A stretch of 64,000 nucleotides of DNA. Source: JACVRW01 sp963746825. GTDB lineage: Bacteria > Actinomycetota > Thermoleophilia > Solirubrobacterales > Thermoleophilaceae. The stretch covers positions 124,001-188,000 of the forward strand of contig CAVVCU010000007.1 in the NCBI GenBank assembly GCA_963746825.1, given 5' to 3'. The translations under genes were made by a program, and so were the position numbers. The number at the start of each line of letters is the position of its first letter. Position 1 is the first letter of the stretch. Positions 35,521-43,550 of this stretch are shown in pieces. The notes beneath the pieces were generated by a model. The model was not told the DNA's origin. It saw nothing but the letters and a program-made list of their open reading frames with translations, and searched no databases.

Positions 35521-36933
35521 CTATCGCTCGACCCGGAAGCTCGTCCGCGCGAGCACGCTGTACCCGTCGTCCATCAGCAGCGCCGCCGTGTAGCGACCCG
35601 GCGCGAGCTTGCCCAGGTCCGCCGTGGTCATGGCGAGGCTCCCGTGAGGAACGGCGCCGACGTAGCTGAAGCCGATGTAGTTGTAGACGTTGAGCGGCCC
35701 GCCGGGGAAGATCCCCACCCAGTCGTATTTGTTGCCCGGGGCGTTGCGCCAGCGCAGGCGGATCGGGTCTCCCGGCGCGTACACCGGCCGGTCCACGCTC
35801 ACGCGCGGCTGCGCGCGCCGGGGCAGCACCCAGAAGCGCGAGGTGGCCTCGACCCCGCCCTTGCCGTTGAGCAGGGCGGCGCGGTAGGTGCCCGGCGGCA
35901 GGGAGCCCGTGCCGAAGAAGCCGGCCTGGTGGTCGGACGCGTCGTAGATCGGAAGGGTCACGATGGGCCGGTCGCCGCGCGCGGGCAGGATGCCGATGCT
36001 CCGGCCCCTGTGGCTGGCGTAGCGGATCGTCAGCCGCTCGCCGCGGCGCACCACGCGCTGGTCGGTGTCCACCAGCGCCGGCGCCGGCGCCGCCTCGACG
36101 TCGAAGGTCGACGCCACGGCACGGTGGTCGGAGCCCCAGCGCTCGAGCCCGACGTCCACGTCCGGCCCGCCCAGCTCACCCACGAGGGAGCTGGTGACGG
36201 TGGTGGCCGGGCCGCGCGCGATCACCCAGTCGATGCGGTCGACCGTCTCCTCCTTGCGGATCCGGGGCGGCGGTGTGCCCGCGGTCCAGGTGAAGCCGGG
36301 GCGAGCCACCGGGTCGGGGTGGGCCTCGCGGTAGGAGTCGCGAAAGCCGGCCGCGGCCAGCGCCCTCGACACGGGCCACGGAAACGGCTCGTCGAGGTGC
36401 GACGGCGAGTTGAAGTCGCCGACCAAGAAGGTGGGAATCCCGGCGTCGGAGAGCCGCGAGAGCGGGCGCATGTAGGGCTTGAGCCCGCTCAACCGGGTCA
36501 CGCGCTCGTTCTTCAGGACGGCGCGCCGCGACTTGCCGTCGCGCTGCAGCTCGGGCCCGTAGGGGCTCGAGGGCAGGTGCACGTTGGTGATCGCCACCAC
36601 CTTGCGCGGGTGGATCGCCGCGTAGGCGAAGCGCACCCCGCCGCGCTCAGCGGCGTAGAGCGGATAGCGCGAGATCAGGTGGAGGCTCTCGTCCACGTAG
36701 GGCAGCCCGGCCGAGCGCGCGATGGCGCGCATGTTGCCCTCCGGCTCCTGCAGCCCCACGATGTCCGCATCCGCGCGGCGAATGGCCGCGCCGATCTGCG
36801 AGAAGTCGACCTGGACGCCGCCGTACCAGACGTTGAACGTCATCACCGTCAGCGGCTCGGCCGACGCCGGCGCCGCTCCGGCGCCCAGCGCAGCCACCAG
36901 CGACACCGCCACCAGGGCGGCGAACCGCCTCAC
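35521..36933 (-). CDS. Secreted endonuclease/exonuclease/phosphatase family protein
   Basis: A 470-aa exported EEP-fold enzyme (DNase I/sphingomyelinase-like phosphodiesterase). A signal peptide ends APASAEP. Catalytic pattern: VMTFNVWYGG (Asn), IVGLQEPEGN (metal Glu), ITNVHLPSS, FLVGDFNSPSH (Asp/Asn), DRIDWVIARG and WGSDHRAVAS (catalytic Asp-His). The C-terminal ~150 residues are a separate beta domain (RLRWRNAPGNKYDWVGIF, YNYIGFSYVGAVPHGSL) resembling SKICH/Ig-like modules. GTG 36933 overlaps the TGA of potA (GTGA), so it belongs to the polyamine-transport operon, an unexpected partner. Substrate unknown. Confidence 0.85.
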   Translation of the reverse strand: MRRFAALVAVSLVAALGAGAAPASAEPLTVMTFNVWYGGVQVDFSQIGAAIRRADADIVGLQEPEGNMRAIARSAGLPYVDESLHLISRYPLYAAERGGVRFAYAAIHPRKVVAITNVHLPSSPYGPELQRDGKSRRAVLKNERVTRLSGLKPYMRPLSRLSDAGIPTFLVGDFNSPSHLDEPFPWPVSRALAAAGFRDSYREAHPDPVARPGFTWTAGTPPPRIRKEETVDRIDWVIARGPATTVTSSLVGELGGPDVDVGLERWGSDHRAVASTFDVEAAPAPALVDTDQRVVRRGERLTIRYASHRGRSIGILPARGDRPIVTLPIYDASDHQAGFFGTGSLPPGTYRAALLNGKGGVEATSRFWVLPRRAQPRVSVDRPVYAPGDPIRLRWRNAPGNKYDWVGIFPGGPLNVYNYIGFSYVGAVPHGSLAMTTADLGKLAPGRYTAALLMDDGYSVLARTSFRVER

Positions 36934-38015
36934 CGAAGCACCAGCGAATGCTCCGGACGCCACGACACGCGCAGGCGGTCGCCGATCTCCCAGCGATCGT
37001 CGGCCTGGGCGCGGTTGAAGTTCTGATCGAGCGCGATCATGCGCACGCCGTTGCTGAGTTGCACGATCACCTGGGTGCTGGTGCCCACGTACACGCGCTC
37101 GGCGATCGTGCCCTCGATCGTGACCATCCCCTCCTCGGGATCCTCGGTCCAGATCTTCTCGGGCCGCACCGACAGCTGGACCTCGTCGCCCGCGGCGCAG
37201 TCGCCGGGAACGTCGGCCTTGCACAGCTCGCCGCTCGCAAGGCGCACTCCGCCGTTCTCCGCCACCCCGGGCAGCAGATTGGACACGCCGATGAAGCCGG
37301 CCACGAACGGCCCGGTGGGGTGCTCGTACACGTCCTCGGGCGAGCTGCACTGCTTCACGTAGCCGCCCTCCATGACCGCGATGCGGTCGGACATGGCCAG
37401 CGCTTCCTCCTGATCGTGAGTGACGTAGAGGAAGGTGATCTCCACCTCGCGCTGGATGCCCTTGAGCTCCACCTGCATCTGCTTGCGCAGCTTGAGGTCG
37501 AGCGCGCCCAGCGGCTCGTCGAGCAGCAGCACCGACGGCCGGTTGACCAGCGCCCGCGCCAGCGCCACGCGCTGCTTCTGGCCACCGGAGAGCTCGCGCG
37601 GACGGGACTTCTCGCGCCCCTGCAGCTCGACCAGCTCCAGTGCCTCCTTCACGCGCTCGCGGATCTCGTCCTTGGCGATCTTGCGCCGCCGCAGCCCGAA
37701 GGCAACGTTGTCGGCGACGTTCAGGTGCTCGAAGAGCGCGTAGCTCTGGAAGACGGTGTTCACGTTGCGCTCGTATGGAGGCACGCTCTCCACCGGCTCG
37801 CCGTCGAGGTAGATGCTCCCCTCGCTCGGCTGCTCGAAGCCCGCGACCATGCGCAGCGTCGTGGTCTTGCCGCAACCCGACGGCCCGAGCAGCGAGAAGA
37901 ACTCGCCCTTCGCGATCTCCAGGTTGAGGTCGTCGACGGCCACCGACTCGCCGAAGCGCTTGGTCACTCCCTCGAAGCGGATTGCCGAGGTCTCACGGAC
38001 GAACCTGTCGCTCAC
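36930..38015 (-). CDS. potA: Spermidine/putrescine ABC transporter ATPase PotA
   Basis: A 361-aa importer ATPase. Walker A LLGPSGCGKTTTLRMVAG, Q-loop VFQSYALFEHLNV, signature LSGGQKQRVALARAL, Walker B LLLDEPLGALD, H-loop VTHDQEEALAMSD, and a C-terminal TOBE domain (LSVRPEKIW, ERVYVGTSTQVIVQL). GTG 38015 overlaps the preceding TGA. The whole operon is linked by such GTGA overlaps. Polyamine specificity is inferred from the family; opines or other amines are possible. Confidence 0.9.
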   Translation of the reverse strand: MSDRFVRETSAIRFEGVTKRFGESVAVDDLNLEIAKGEFFSLLGPSGCGKTTTLRMVAGFEQPSEGSIYLDGEPVESVPPYERNVNTVFQSYALFEHLNVADNVAFGLRRRKIAKDEIRERVKEALELVELQGREKSRPRELSGGQKQRVALARALVNRPSVLLLDEPLGALDLKLRKQMQVELKGIQREVEITFLYVTHDQEEALAMSDRIAVMEGGYVKQCSSPEDVYEHPTGPFVAGFIGVSNLLPGVAENGGVRLASGELCKADVPGDCAAGDEVQLSVRPEKIWTEDPEEGMVTIEGTIAERVYVGTSTQVIVQLSNGVRMIALDQNFNRAQADDRWEIGDRLRVSWRPEHSLVLR

Positions 38016-38914
38016 CCGCCCTCCCTTCCCATTAGCACTCCCAGCCCGCTCTCGCCGCGCCCGAGCAGGCGGGGCAGCAGCAGCGCGAGCCCTATCGACA
38101 GCGTGGAGATGACGAGCATGAAGGTTCCGATCGCGTTGATGGTCGGCCGCACGCCGAAGCGGATCTGCGTCCAGATGCGCACCGGCAGCGGCTGCGGCGA
38201 TTCGCCGGTGGTGAAGAACGAGAGCACGAAGTCGTCGAAGGAGAGCGCGAACACCAGCAGGCCGGCGGCGATCACCGCCGGCCACAGGGCGGGCAGGGTG
38301 ACCAGCCGGAAGGTCTGCCAGCGGGTGGCGCCGAGGTCCATCGAGGCCCACTCGACATCGCGCCCGAGCGCCGCGAGTCGCGCTCGCACCACCACGGTCA
38401 CGTACGAGATGGAGAACGTGATGTGGGCCAGGATGATCGTGGTGATCGACAGGTCGAGGCCGACCTGGGTGAAGATCAGGAGGCCCGAGGCGCCGGCCAC
38501 GATCTCCGGCGTCACCAGCGGGATCAACATCATGATGTTGGCTCCGTCGGCCAAACGCGATCGCGTGCGCACGAGGCCGAAGGCGAGCGCGGTGCCGAGC
38601 ACGGTGGCCACCACCATGGTCACCAGGGCGATCTCGATGCTCGCGATGAGCGAGTTGCGCAGCGACTCGGACTGGAAGAACGTCTCGTACCAGCGCAGGC
38701 TGAAGCCGTCGAAGTTCTGCAGCGACCTGCTCGAATTGAACGAGAACAGGATCACCAGGAAGATCGGCGCGAACAGGACGACGAAGAACAGGCCGGTGAA
38801 GAACTTGAGGAAGCGCGGCCGGTCAAAGGCCTTCGGGGGCTTGCTCGGCGCCGGCGCGGCGGGCGCGCGGGCCGCCGGCTGCTGGGCCTCGGTGTCCGCC
38901 TCGACCGTGCTCAC
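38012..38914 (-). CDS. potC: Polyamine ABC transporter permease PotC
   Basis: A 300-aa inner-membrane permease with six TMs and the EAA-loop (EWASMDLGATRWQTFRLVTL). N-terminal Ala/Pro-rich cytoplasmic tail, then FTGLFFVVLFAPIFLVILFS and LLVFALSFDDFVLSFFTTG, the latter a classic PotC segment. Start GTG 38914 overlaps the potB stop. Confidence 0.9.
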   Translation of the reverse strand: MSTVEADTEAQQPAARAPAAPAPSKPPKAFDRPRFLKFFTGLFFVVLFAPIFLVILFSFNSSRSLQNFDGFSLRWYETFFQSESLRNSLIASIEIALVTMVVATVLGTALAFGLVRTRSRLADGANIMMLIPLVTPEIVAGASGLLIFTQVGLDLSITTIILAHITFSISYVTVVVRARLAALGRDVEWASMDLGATRWQTFRLVTLPALWPAVIAAGLLVFALSFDDFVLSFFTTGESPQPLPVRIWTQIRFGVRPTINAIGTFMLVISTLSIGLALLLPRLLGRGESGLGVLMGREGG

Positions 38915-39744
38915 GTCCTCAGCTCCTTGGCCTCGCGCGCCGCGGAGCGCAGGTAGAACGACATCAGGATCAGCAGGAAGGTCATCATCACCACGGTCAG
39001 CGCGGCGCCGAAGGGCCAGTTGTCAGAGGCCTGGAACTGCTGCTGGATGAGGTTGCCGATCATGACCTCCTGGGGCCCGCCGAGCAGCGACGCGGACACG
39101 AAGTCGCCCACCGCGGGAAGGAACACGAGCACCGAGCCGGCGAGCACGCCCTGCAGCGTGTGCGGCCAGGTGACGTGCATGAAGGTCTGCCACGGGCCGC
39201 CGTACAGATCCTTGCCCGCCTCGATCAGCGAGGGGTCCATCCGGTCGAGCGACGCGTAGATGGGCAGGATCATGAAGGCCAGGAAGCCGTAGACGAGGCC
39301 GCCGACGACCGCGTAGGGCGTACTGAGGAAGCGAAGGTCGGTGCCGAGCGCCCCGTTCACGAGGCCGTCGTCGCCGAGCATGGCGATCCAGGCGTACGTC
39401 CGCACGAGGTAGTTCACGAAGAAGGGCAGCACAACCAGCGCCAGCAGCACGTTCTTCCAGCGCCCTCCAAAGACAGCGATGTAGTAGGCCACCGGATAGC
39501 CGATCAGCAGACAGAGCAGGACGGTGGCCGCCGCGAAGCCGACGGAGCGGATCAGTACCGGGAGCAGGTCCGGATCGAAGACCCGGCTGTAGTTCTCGAG
39601 GCTCGTGCCGTAGATCGCCTCGCCGAGATCGTCGGTGTAGCCGAAGGAAAGAGCCAGGATGAAGCCCAGCGGCACCACGAACAGCGCCAGCAGCCACAGC
39701 CCTCCGGGAAGGAGGAAGTTGGCCGCGAAGCGGTTCTCGGTCAT
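38911..39744 (-). CDS. potB: Polyamine ABC transporter permease PotB
   Basis: A 277-aa permease: LLPGGLWLLALFVVPLGFI, VLPFFVNYLVRTYAWIAMLG (PotB mark), EAGKDLYGGPWQTFMHVTWP (EAA loop) and FLPAVGDFVSASLLGGP. It pairs with PotC. Sixteen bases separate it from potD. Confidence 0.92.
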   Translation of the reverse strand: MTENRFAANFLLPGGLWLLALFVVPLGFILALSFGYTDDLGEAIYGTSLENYSRVFDPDLLPVLIRSVGFAAATVLLCLLIGYPVAYYIAVFGGRWKNVLLALVVLPFFVNYLVRTYAWIAMLGDDGLVNGALGTDLRFLSTPYAVVGGLVYGFLAFMILPIYASLDRMDPSLIEAGKDLYGGPWQTFMHVTWPHTLQGVLAGSVLVFLPAVGDFVSASLLGGPQEVMIGNLIQQQFQASDNWPFGAALTVVMMTFLLILMSFYLRSAAREAKELRT

Positions 39745-39760
39745 CGCTGGCGCCGGCCCA

Positions 39761-40870
39761 CTAGGCGATCCTGAACTCGGTCCACACCTTGTCCCAGGCG
39801 AGCCGGCCGTCGCCCTTGAGGTTCTCGAACTGCTGGCCGTCCTCGAGGTCCTCGACCGTCACGTTGATCTCCGGGTCGTCCTTGACCAGGCCCTGGAAGG
39901 CCTCCGTGGCCCCGCCCTCGTAGGGCATCGGGTAGCCGATCCACTCCACGTTCTGCGCCGCGTTCTCGGGCTCGAGCATGTACTCCATGAACAGCAGCGC
40001 CGTGCCCGGGTGCTTGGCGTTGACCGGGATGCAGAAGTTGTCGCTGCCCACCGGGAGGCCCTCGCTGCACTTCTGGAAGCGGTAGTCCTCGGGGTTGTCG
40101 ACCTGGTAGCGGATGTTCACGATGTCGCCGTTCCAGAGGTGCTGGATCCAGGCGTTGCCGCTGACCATGTTGGTGATGGTGTCCGCGGAGATCCCGCGCA
40201 GCTTGGGCTTGAGGTCGACCAGGTAGTCCTGCGACTTCTCGAGCTTCGCCTCGTCGACCTCGTTCAGCGGATAGCCGTTGATCATGTTGGCCATGCCGAT
40301 GCTCTCCTGGTAGTCGTCGAGCAGGAAGGAGCGGTTCTCGGTGTCGACGTTGCCCAGGTCTCGCCACGAGCCGGTCATCTCGATCTGGTCGGCCCGGTAG
40401 CCGAGGCCGGTGGCGTACATCCCGTAGGGCGTCGAGTGCTCGGAGTTCTTGTCGTACCAGGGGTCGGCGAACTGCGGGTAGACGAGGTCGACGTTCTTGA
40501 GCTTGTCCCGGTCGATCCGGCGGATCAGGTTGCCCGAGAGCAGGCGCTGCACGTACTCACCGCTGGGGAAGATGAGGTCGTAGGCGATCCCCGCGCGCAG
40601 CTTGGCCATCATGGCCGACATCGAGTCGAAGTACGACTCGCGCACCTTCACCCCGTGGAGCTTCTCGAAGCCCTTGACGAGCTTGGGATCGACGTACTCC
40701 GAGTAGTTGAAGTAGACGAGATCGCCGTCGATCTTCTTCTTGATGGGCTTCTCGGTCTCCGCCTTCGAGCCGCTGTCGACGTTGCCCACTCCGCAGCCGG
40801 CGAGCCCGAGCCCCACGGCCAGGCCGGCGCCGCCCTGAAGCAGCTCCCGGCGGTTGGGGTTGCGCCTCAC
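39761..40870 (-). CDS. potD: Polyamine-binding lipoprotein PotD, Tat-type signal
   Basis: A 369-aa periplasmic-binding-protein-like lipoprotein. The leader NPNRRELLQGG has a twin-arginine motif and is followed by LGLAGCGVG, a lipobox, suggesting Tat export and lipid anchoring. The mature part has LVYFNYSEYVDPKLVKGFEK, YDLIFPSGEYVQRLL, TPYGMYATGLGYRADQ and PVNAKHPGTALLFMEYML, typical of PotD/PotF. Start GTG 40870 overlaps the TetR stop. Confidence 0.92.
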   Translation of the reverse strand: MRRNPNRRELLQGGAGLAVGLGLAGCGVGNVDSGSKAETEKPIKKKIDGDLVYFNYSEYVDPKLVKGFEKLHGVKVRESYFDSMSAMMAKLRAGIAYDLIFPSGEYVQRLLSGNLIRRIDRDKLKNVDLVYPQFADPWYDKNSEHSTPYGMYATGLGYRADQIEMTGSWRDLGNVDTENRSFLLDDYQESIGMANMINGYPLNEVDEAKLEKSQDYLVDLKPKLRGISADTITNMVSGNAWIQHLWNGDIVNIRYQVDNPEDYRFQKCSEGLPVGSDNFCIPVNAKHPGTALLFMEYMLEPENAAQNVEWIGYPMPYEGGATEAFQGLVKDDPEINVTVEDLEDGQQFENLKGDGRLAWDKVWTEFRIA

Positions 40871-41472
40871 GCCGCGGTCTCCAGCTCGCAGCCGAGCTCG
40901 CGCTCGGCGAGCGCGAGGCTCAGCTCCTGCGCGCGCTCGGACGTGACCTCCGTGTCGCCCAGGGCGATCTGCACCGCGAGGCCGTCGAGCAGCGCGCCGA
41001 GGAGCAGGGCGAAGCCCTCGGGCTCGGCCGGCCCGAACTCACCGCGCTCCTGGCCGTAGCGGACCACCCCGGCGATGGTGCTGCGCCAGCGGCCATCGAG
41101 CTCGGCGCGCGTGGCGGCCAGCTCGGGATCGCTCAGCGCCCTGGCCCACAGCTCCATCCAAAGGGCCGCGTCGTAGTCGCCCTCGCCCGCACCCCCGCCG
41201 ACGATCTTGACCAGCCGGTCGCGGGCGCTGTCGGTCTCGATCAGCTCGCGCTCGAGGTGCTCGTAGTAGCCCTCCTCGGCGGAGACCAGGGCCTCCTTCA
41301 GCAACTCCGCCTTGGAGGCGAAGTAGTAGAGGACCGAGGGCGCGCTGGTGCCCGCGCGCTCGGCCACGTCGCTCACTCGGGCGCGCTCCAGGCCGCGCTC
41401 GCGAATGACCTCGGCGGCGGCGGCGAGGATCGCGGGCCGGCGAACGTGGTCGAGCCGGGGCCGCGGACTCAC
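40867..41472 (-). CDS. TetR-family regulator, first gene of pot operon
   Basis: A 201-aa repressor, BetI-like in length. HTH: PAILAAAAEVIRERGLERAR to AGTSAPSVLYYFASKAELL. GTG 41472 has AGAGGG upstream. As first gene of the operon it should sense the imported amine and control its own operon through the inverted repeat just upstream. Confidence 0.88.
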   Translation of the reverse strand: MSPRPRLDHVRRPAILAAAAEVIRERGLERARVSDVAERAGTSAPSVLYYFASKAELLKEALVSAEEGYYEHLERELIETDSARDRLVKIVGGGAGEGDYDAALWMELWARALSDPELAATRAELDGRWRSTIAGVVRYGQERGEFGPAEPEGFALLLGALLDGLAVQIALGDTEVTSERAQELSLALAERELGCELETAA

Positions 41473-41519
41473 CGGGTCAAGTCCCTCTCATAAACCTGAA
41501 CCGTGATTCAAAAAACCTA
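41473..41519 (-). promoter_or_regulatory. Promoter region with TGAACCGTGATTCA inverted repeat
   Basis: An imperfect 14-bp palindrome, TGAA-N6-TTCA (41497-41510), lies within an A/T-rich patch, 25 bases upstream of the TetR/pot GTG. On the minus strand TTTATGA downstream of it may be the -10. It is a likely operator for the first-gene TetR. Its sequence differs from the TGACT...AGTCA operators. Confidence 0.45.
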
Positions 41520-42122
41520 TTACCGGGTGAGGCTCCCGTCAAGATTAAGTTCTCGCGCCAGGTAGCCCCACACCTGCTCGCGGGCGTACTCGATGGACAG
41601 CTCCCCCATCAGCACCCGCACGCCCAGCCCGTCGCACAGCGCGAGAGTGCGGTCGGCCAGCTCCCCTGCGTCGCCTGCCTCGGGCCCGATGCAGGCCTCG
41701 ATCCCCTCCGAGAGCCAGTCGCGCATCCGCCCGTACAGCCGCGCGGCGGTCGGCGCCAGCTCGGGGTAGCGCACGGTGCGCAGCCAGAGCTCGAGCCAGA
41801 GCACCCAGTCCTGGCGCAGCTCTCCCGGGTAGGGCAGGCAGTTGTCGACCATGGCCAGCAGGCGGCGCTCGGGGTCGGCCTCCGTTTCCTCGTCCGCGGC
41901 CAGCCGCGCCAGCCCCGCCCGCTCGTAGGAGTACTCGAGCGCCTCGCCCAGGAGCGCCTCGCGGGTCTCGAAGTGGTAGTGGACGAGCGACGTGGACACG
42001 CCCGCGTCCATGGCCACGCGGGCGATCCGCATGTCGTCGATCCCGTCGCTGGCGATCCGCTCGACCGCCGCGGCGAGGATGCGCTCGCGCGCGCCCTGCT
42101 CGGTCGCCGCGACCTCGGTCAA
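41520..42122 (-). CDS. TetR-family regulator coupled to Rieske oxygenase
   Basis: A 200-aa repressor: ARERILAAAVERIASDGIDD to AGVSTSLVHYHFETREALLG. Start TTG 42122 overlaps the Rieske gene's TGA (TTGA), so it is co-transcribed with it. Probable regulator of the divergent promoter at 43233, and perhaps of the matching site at 29661. Confidence 0.87.
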   Translation of the reverse strand: MTEVAATEQGARERILAAAVERIASDGIDDMRIARVAMDAGVSTSLVHYHFETREALLGEALEYSYERAGLARLAADEETEADPERRLLAMVDNCLPYPGELRQDWVLWLELWLRTVRYPELAPTAARLYGRMRDWLSEGIEACIGPEAGDAGELADRTLALCDGLGVRVLMGELSIEYAREQVWGYLARELNLDGSLTR

Positions 42123-43222
42123 ACGGCTTCTCCGAGGTCCGCGCGGATCTTGTCGGCAAACCAGCCCAGCGCCCGTTCGCGCTGCGACAGGGGCCCGGGC
42201 TCGAAGCCGCGCGTCTCGAGGCCCGCCTGCTGGTTGGCCACCAGGTCGGCGTCCTCGTCGCTGGTGAGCTTGTTGATCCGGCGGTTGGCCTGCCGCACCA
42301 GGCGGCTGCGCCTGCTGTCTCCCTCGGGCAGGAGGGTCAGGTTGAGGTCACTCGACTTCAGCGGGCCGTCGGGATTGATGGCCCAGATGCCCACCTGGTC
42401 GGGGTACAGGTCGATCGTCGTGTTGGGGTAGATGAAGATGTAGCGCCAGACGCGCCGGTCGGCCTCGGTCAGGCCGGGCATGGGCTCGACCATGCGCTGG
42501 TAGAGGCGCTCGACGCGGTTGCCCGACGGCTTGTCGCGCAGCGGAGCGTCGTACCAGAGCCAGTTGTCGTGCAGCTCGACGTCGTAGTTCTTGTAGTCGT
42601 AGAGGCGCATCAGCCCGGGATGGGCGATCGGCACGTGATAGCCCTCGAGGTAGTTGTCGACCACGATCTTCCAGTTGGCGGGCTGGCTCGAGTCCTTCTC
42701 CGGCTTGACCTTCAGCCGGTCGAGCCCGAAGCGCTCGAGGCGCTGGGGCAGGCCGTCGATCTGCTCGGCCAGCGGGGTCGCGTCCATGTCGAGGTTGACG
42801 AACACCAGGCCGCACACCGTCTCCACCCGCGCGGGGAAGAGGCCGAGCTTCGACTTGTCCAGGCCGGGGATCGAACGCCCTTCGGGTACGCCGATCAGCG
42901 TGCCGTCGAAGCGGTAGGTCCAGCCGTGGTAGCGGCAGCGGATCGCCTTGCCGCACTCGCCCGACCCGCTCAGCAGCCGCGAGCCGCGGTGGCGGCAGAC
43001 GTTGCGAAAGGCGCGCACGACACCGTCGTTGTCGCGCAGGATCAGCACCGGCTCGACGCCGGCCGAGGTGGTGATGTACGCGCCCTCGTCGGGCAGCTGG
43101 GACACGTGACCGGCGAACTGCCAGGTGCGCGCGAAGATGCGCGTCTGCTCCAGCTCGAGAACCTCGGGGTCTCGGTAGAAGTGCGGCGAGAGGGCGGCGG
43201 GAACGGACTCTACGGTGGCCAT
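42119..43222 (-). CDS. Rieske non-heme iron oxygenase, alpha subunit
   Basis: A 367-aa terminal oxygenase. The [2Fe-2S] Rieske centre is NVCRHRGSRLLSGSGECG plus IRCRYHGWTYRFDG (CxH...CxxH). The mononuclear iron site is VVDNYLEGYHVPIAHPG (bridging Asp, two His). It belongs to the group including choline/glycine-betaine/carnitine-type monooxygenases and aromatic ring hydroxylases. The amine-oriented neighbours favour an N-demethylase or betaine/carnitine-like substrate (inference). No reductase or ferredoxin gene adjoins. Start ATG 43222 has AGGATG upstream. Confidence 0.87.
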   Translation of the reverse strand: MATVESVPAALSPHFYRDPEVLELEQTRIFARTWQFAGHVSQLPDEGAYITTSAGVEPVLILRDNDGVVRAFRNVCRHRGSRLLSGSGECGKAIRCRYHGWTYRFDGTLIGVPEGRSIPGLDKSKLGLFPARVETVCGLVFVNLDMDATPLAEQIDGLPQRLERFGLDRLKVKPEKDSSQPANWKIVVDNYLEGYHVPIAHPGLMRLYDYKNYDVELHDNWLWYDAPLRDKPSGNRVERLYQRMVEPMPGLTEADRRVWRYIFIYPNTTIDLYPDQVGIWAINPDGPLKSSDLNLTLLPEGDSRRSRLVRQANRRINKLTSDEDADLVANQQAGLETRGFEPGPLSQRERALGWFADKIRADLGEAV

Positions 43223-43232
43223 TGGCTCATCC

Positions 43233-43261
43233 TGACTTTGTGATCAGTTGCATGATACCAT
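43233..43261 (+). promoter_or_regulatory. Operator TGACTTTGTGATCA with -10 TACCAT
   Basis: The inverted repeat (43233-43246) matches the one at 29661-29674 (TGACTTTGTNNTCAG). TACCAT (43256-43261) lies 7 bases before ATG 43269, so this side is leaderless. On the minus strand TATCAT overlaps the same place and serves the Rieske gene, putting the operator in its 5' leader. Confidence 0.6.
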
Positions 43262-43268
43262 CGCCCCC

Positions 43269-43550
43269 ATGGCGTTCGCCGCCCGCTACGCCTGGCTGTC
43301 CATAACCCCAGAACCCGAGCGGGAGCTTCCCGCCGCGATCGCCGAATTACGCGGTACGAGTGCGGACGAGGAGCGTCGCCGGGTCGAGGGTTTGGTCACG
43401 AAGGCGAGCAGGCGTGCGTGGAGCTCATACATGGCCGAGGTAGGGGATCTGGCTCGAGCCGCCGACCCGAGCGAGGCGCGCGACATCGTGCTCGACGTGG
43501 TCGACAACCACAACAACCTGAAACTTGGACTTCCCGGAGGAATCAGATGA
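43269..43550 (+). CDS. Small protein of unknown function (93 aa), first gene of ACAD operon
   Basis: Helical, hydrophilic protein: RYAWLSITPEPERELPAAIA, then ADEERRRVEGLVTKASRRAW and SEARDIVLDVVDNHNNLKLG. No signal or metal motif. It is translationally coupled to the acyl-CoA dehydrogenase through ATGA, so it is probably a subunit or accessory factor of that pathway. I do not recognise the family. Confidence 0.65.
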   Translation: MAFAARYAWLSITPEPERELPAAIAELRGTSADEERRRVEGLVTKASRRAWSSYMAEVGDLARAADPSEARDIVLDVVDNHNNLKLGLPGGIR

